Below, piece by piece: positions 6,897 to 8,607 of a DNA stretch of 8,607 nt. The position numbers and the translations under genes were made by a program. The DNA is from Candidatus Zixiibacteriota bacterium. GTDB taxonomy: Bacteria; Zixibacteria; MSB-5A5; GN15; JACZUZ01. Location of the stretch: positions 1-8,607 of the forward strand of contig JACZUZ010000052.1 in assembly GCA_022572905.1 (NCBI GenBank), written 5' to 3'. The notes below the pieces were generated by a model that did no database searches, had not been told where the DNA came from, and saw nothing but the letters and a program-made list of their open reading frames with translations. Each line of letters starts with the position of its first letter. Position 1 is the first letter of the stretch.

Positions 6897-7047
6897 GACA
6901 CCTTCTAAAAGCCAATTTGAGTGGAGAAACGTCGGTATTAGTTAATCGGTGAGCCACGATTGTCAAAATTTTCTATGGTAGCGCAATGATGGAGTTCCGA
7001 ACAGCGTAACGATTTTGCAGGACAAGATCTCTAACTGGAATGGATAA
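6897..7047. other. Longest intergenic gap in the chemosensory part; no clear signal
   Basis: This 151-nt gap lies between the receiver and cheR. I find no hairpin with a T-run, no convincing sigma-70 pair (TTGTCA at 6960-6965 lacks a good -10 at the right distance), no sigma-54 -24/-12 element, and no sigma-28 match with correct spacing. Only trivial ORFs occur, such as a 7-codon one at 6986. A promoter for cheR is possible from the gap length but cannot be pointed to. Confidence 0.4.
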
Positions 7048-8070
7048 ATGGACTCTGAAGACAAACAGAACCTGAGTATAGAAGAGTTCCGGCACATTCG
7101 TGATTTCATTCATGACAAATCCGGAATTTACTTCACGGATAACAAAGTCTATCTGCTTAGAAATAGATTGAGAAGCAGGATGGACGAGTTAGGTTTAACT
7201 CGTTTCAACGACTATTTCTACCGTCTCAAATATGACACATCCAGGTCTGAATTCAATAAACTCATGGTCCTTATCACAACTAATGAGACCAGCTTTTTCA
7301 GAAATGAACCTCAATTACGTTCATTCGAACTTGAAGCGCTACCCTTAGTCATCAAGAGAATAGAGGAATCGGCCCGAAAGAAGATAATTAGAATTTGGTC
7401 TGCAGGATGTTCCACCGGAGAAGAACCATACACTCTGGCAATGATTTTAAAGGAGAGGCTGCCAAAGGGTTGGTACGGTGAAATCATGGCATGCGATATC
7501 AGTGAACAGGTCCTCAGCAAAGCACGACGGGGTCAGTATCATAAGAACAATATCAAAACGTTGCAACGATATTATCGCGACAAGTACTTCACGCTTGGGG
7601 ACGATCTATATACAATTAAGCCTGAGATCAAGGCAATGGTCAAATTCAGTCATGTAAATCTTAGCGAAACGAATAAGCTTCATCTATTCACGGGATTCGA
7701 TTTTGTCTTCTGCCGCAACGTAATGATTTACTTTTCGGATGAAGTGAAGAAGAGAATTGTCAAAGCATTCTACCAATCTCTGAATCCGGGTGGATTTTTC
7801 TATGTCGGACATTCTGAGTCCCTACATGGTATATCCAAAGCGTTCAAGCTGATGTATTTCAAAGAAGCGCTAGTGTATGAGAAAGAGGGCGCCCTGGCCA
7901 GGTCGGAGAGACGAGCAGGCGCTTCTGCTGTAACACCTTCCGTGCTAGCAACTGAAAAAGTTTCAACTAACAGTGATGACGGTTTCTCAAGGGCAATGGA
8001 ACTACTCAGAAAAGCCCGTGGGAATGTTGAGGCTCATCGCAATATATCTCAATCTACAATGGGCAGGTGA
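7048..8070 (+). CDS. cheR: CheR chemoreceptor glutamate methyltransferase
   Basis: CheR transfers methyl groups from S-adenosylmethionine to receptor glutamates during adaptation. The N-terminal all-helical CheR_N domain covers about 8-65, followed by the family TTNETSFFRN segment (77-86). The SAM-binding motif is WSAGCSTGEEPYTLA (117-131), with acidic D150 (ACDIS) further on and the late motif FDFVFCRNVMIYF (217-229). The catalytic region ends near residue 280. A further 60 or so residues are hydrophilic and Ala/Ser/Arg-rich, with a possible short helix (about 311-325), and match no domain I recognise; typical CheR proteins are about 270-290 residues. The ATG at 7048 directly follows an in-frame TAA, so no upstream ATG is possible. 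Its stop lies 4 nt before the cheY gene. The receptors it methylates are not in the window. Confidence 0.95.
   Translation: MDSEDKQNLSIEEFRHIRDFIHDKSGIYFTDNKVYLLRNRLRSRMDELGLTRFNDYFYRLKYDTSRSEFNKLMVLITTNETSFFRNEPQLRSFELEALPLVIKRIEESARKKIIRIWSAGCSTGEEPYTLAMILKERLPKGWYGEIMACDISEQVLSKARRGQYHKNNIKTLQRYYRDKYFTLGDDLYTIKPEIKAMVKFSHVNLSETNKLHLFTGFDFVFCRNVMIYFSDEVKKRIVKAFYQSLNPGGFFYVGHSESLHGISKAFKLMYFKEALVYEKEGALARSERRAGASAVTPSVLATEKVSTNSDDGFSRAMELLRKARGNVEAHRNISQSTMGR
8065..8070 (+). promoter_or_regulatory. Ribosome-binding site for cheY at 8075, inside the end of cheR
   Basis: AGGTGA, containing the cheR stop codon, is 4 nt before ATG 8075. It selects 8075 over the much longer in-frame opening at 7973, whose 34 extra codons lie within cheR and do not resemble a receiver. 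Confidence 0.65.
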
Positions 8071-8074
8071 AATT

Positions 8075-8446
8075 ATGGGTAAAACAGTATTAGTAGTAGA
8101 CGATTCTTCCACAATCGTAAAAATTGTCGCATTCGCACTACGAGACCGCGGATTTGATGTGATGACCGCCTCCGACGGAATGGAAGCGATGGAGAAGATG
8201 TCGAAGTCGGAGTCTCCGGTGAGTTTGGTAATAACGGATTTGAATATGCCAAATCTTGACGGATATTCTCTGATTGATTCTCTTAGAAACAGTCCGGAAC
8301 ATAGCGAAACACCAATCATAATTCTTACCTCGGAAGCGGGCGAAAAGGACAAGGAACGCGGAAAAGCTCTCGGCGCCAGCGCTTATCTGGTAAAACCATT
8401 CAAGTCATCAACCCTGATGGCCGAAGTAGAGAAACAGTTGACATAA
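8075..8446 (+). CDS. cheY: CheY-like single-domain response regulator
   Basis: This 123-residue receiver with no output domain is of typical CheY length. Key residues are the acidic pair D9/D10 (VVDDSS), phosphoacceptor D55 (ITDLNMPNLDG, 53-63), switch T85 (ILTSEAGE, 83-90), aromatic Y104 and K107 (VKPF, 106-109). The VDDSST start and the T-S-E-A-G-E-K-D-K loop are typical of chemotaxis receivers, as opposed to the NtrC-like receiver at 6504. It begins 4 nt after cheR, so the two are probably co-translated. It would accept phosphate from a CheA histidine kinase, not seen here. Whether it acts on a flagellar switch, another motor, or as a phosphate sink is not shown by the sequence; a second CheY follows, so the two probably differ in role. 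Confidence 0.92.
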   Translation: MGKTVLVVDDSSTIVKIVAFALRDRGFDVMTASDGMEAMEKMSKSESPVSLVITDLNMPNLDGYSLIDSLRNSPEHSETPIIILTSEAGEKDKERGKALGASAYLVKPFKSSTLMAEVEKQLT

Positions 8447-8462
8447 TATTGTGTTAACGGTA

Positions 8463-8470
8463 GGAAGGAG
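8463..8470 (+). promoter_or_regulatory. Strong Shine-Dalgarno for the second cheY
   Basis: GGAAGGAG, 9 nt before ATG 8480, within the 33-nt spacer between the two cheY genes. It fixes the start of the truncated last gene and predicts good translation. Confidence 0.75.
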
Positions 8471-8479
8471 CTTTAAACA

Positions 8480-8607
8480 ATGTCTGATATGAAAATTCTG
8501 GCTGTTGATGATTCATCAACCATGCGTAGAATCATTCTAAACACACTCAAGAGAGCTGGCTTCGAACATGTAGTCGAAGCTGAGAATGGTAAAGATGCGC
8601 TGGCCAA
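8480..8607 (+). CDS. cheY: Second CheY response regulator, N-terminal part (runs off window)
   Basis: Forty-two codons are visible before the window ends. The protein starts [17 protein letters not shown], with the acidic pair D10/D11, the SSTMRR turn, and then the AGF and EAENGKDAL segments, all of which are close to canonical chemotaxis CheY (for example the Thermotoga and Gram-positive types). The phosphoacceptor aspartate, switch threonine and lysine lie outside the window, so neither integrity nor the absence of an output domain can be confirmed. It shares only the general receiver pattern with the cheY at 8075; the second helix and strand differ, so this is not a recent duplication. It is on the same strand, 33 nt downstream, in what appears to be the same operon. 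This copy looks the more likely motor-binding CheY. Confidence 0.88.
   Translation, partial: MSDMKILAVDDSSTMRRIILNTLKRAGFEHVVEAENGKDALA

Noticed and set aside
6906..6938. Possible sigma-28 (flagellar) promoter: TAAA followed by GTCGGTAT
   Set aside because: The spacer is 21 nt, not the expected 15 or so, and the -10 element matches only about 5 of 8 positions.
7973..8074. Upstream ATG start for cheY
   Set aside because: The extra 34 codons lie within cheR and do not fit a receiver. ATG 8075 has AGGTGA directly upstream.

Overview
The window looks like the chromosome of a free-living, chemosensory bacterium. All nine genes I can support lie on the + strand, tightly packed, at a moderate GC content (mid-40s % by eye). 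There are no tRNAs, rRNAs, insertion sequences, CRISPR arrays or phage genes. Lineage cannot be fixed from the sequence. A DUF512/Der pair followed by an Rsb-type phosphatase/kinase/antagonist set, a large HEAT-repeat protein and che genes would fit an FCB-related, Zixibacteria-like or deltaproteobacterial-grade organism; that is a low-confidence inference.

Region 1 (1-2223) is housekeeping: the C-terminal part of a DUF512-family radical-SAM-associated protein, overlapping the start of der, the double-GTPase ribosome assembly factor. Region 2 (2319-4556) is a complete partner-switching module: a GAF-SpoIIE (PP2C-type) phosphatase, a SpoIIAB/RsbW-type serine kinase that starts at a TTG 2 nt downstream, and a STAS-domain antagonist with a strong ribosome-binding site. 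No sigma factor is present, so the output target is not visible. Region 3 (4603-8607) is chemosensory: a 634-residue HEAT-repeat protein translationally coupled to a stand-alone receiver that resembles NtrC-class receiver domains, then a CheR methyltransferase with a hydrophilic C-terminal tail, a CheY, and the start of a second, more canonical CheY cut by the window edge. CheA, CheW, CheB and receptors are not in the window and may lie downstream.

Family knowledge gives the likely logic of each half. In the partner switch, the kinase phosphorylates the STAS serine and the GAF-SpoIIE phosphatase removes the phosphate when its sensor domain is stimulated. In the chemosensory half, CheR methylates receptors and the receivers take phosphate from a histidine kinase. 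Co-linearity suggests that the two circuits and the HEAT protein act together; this is an inference. The most interesting feature is this juxtaposition, with an uncharacterised HEAT solenoid placed exactly between the phosphoserine switch and the phospho-aspartate receivers.
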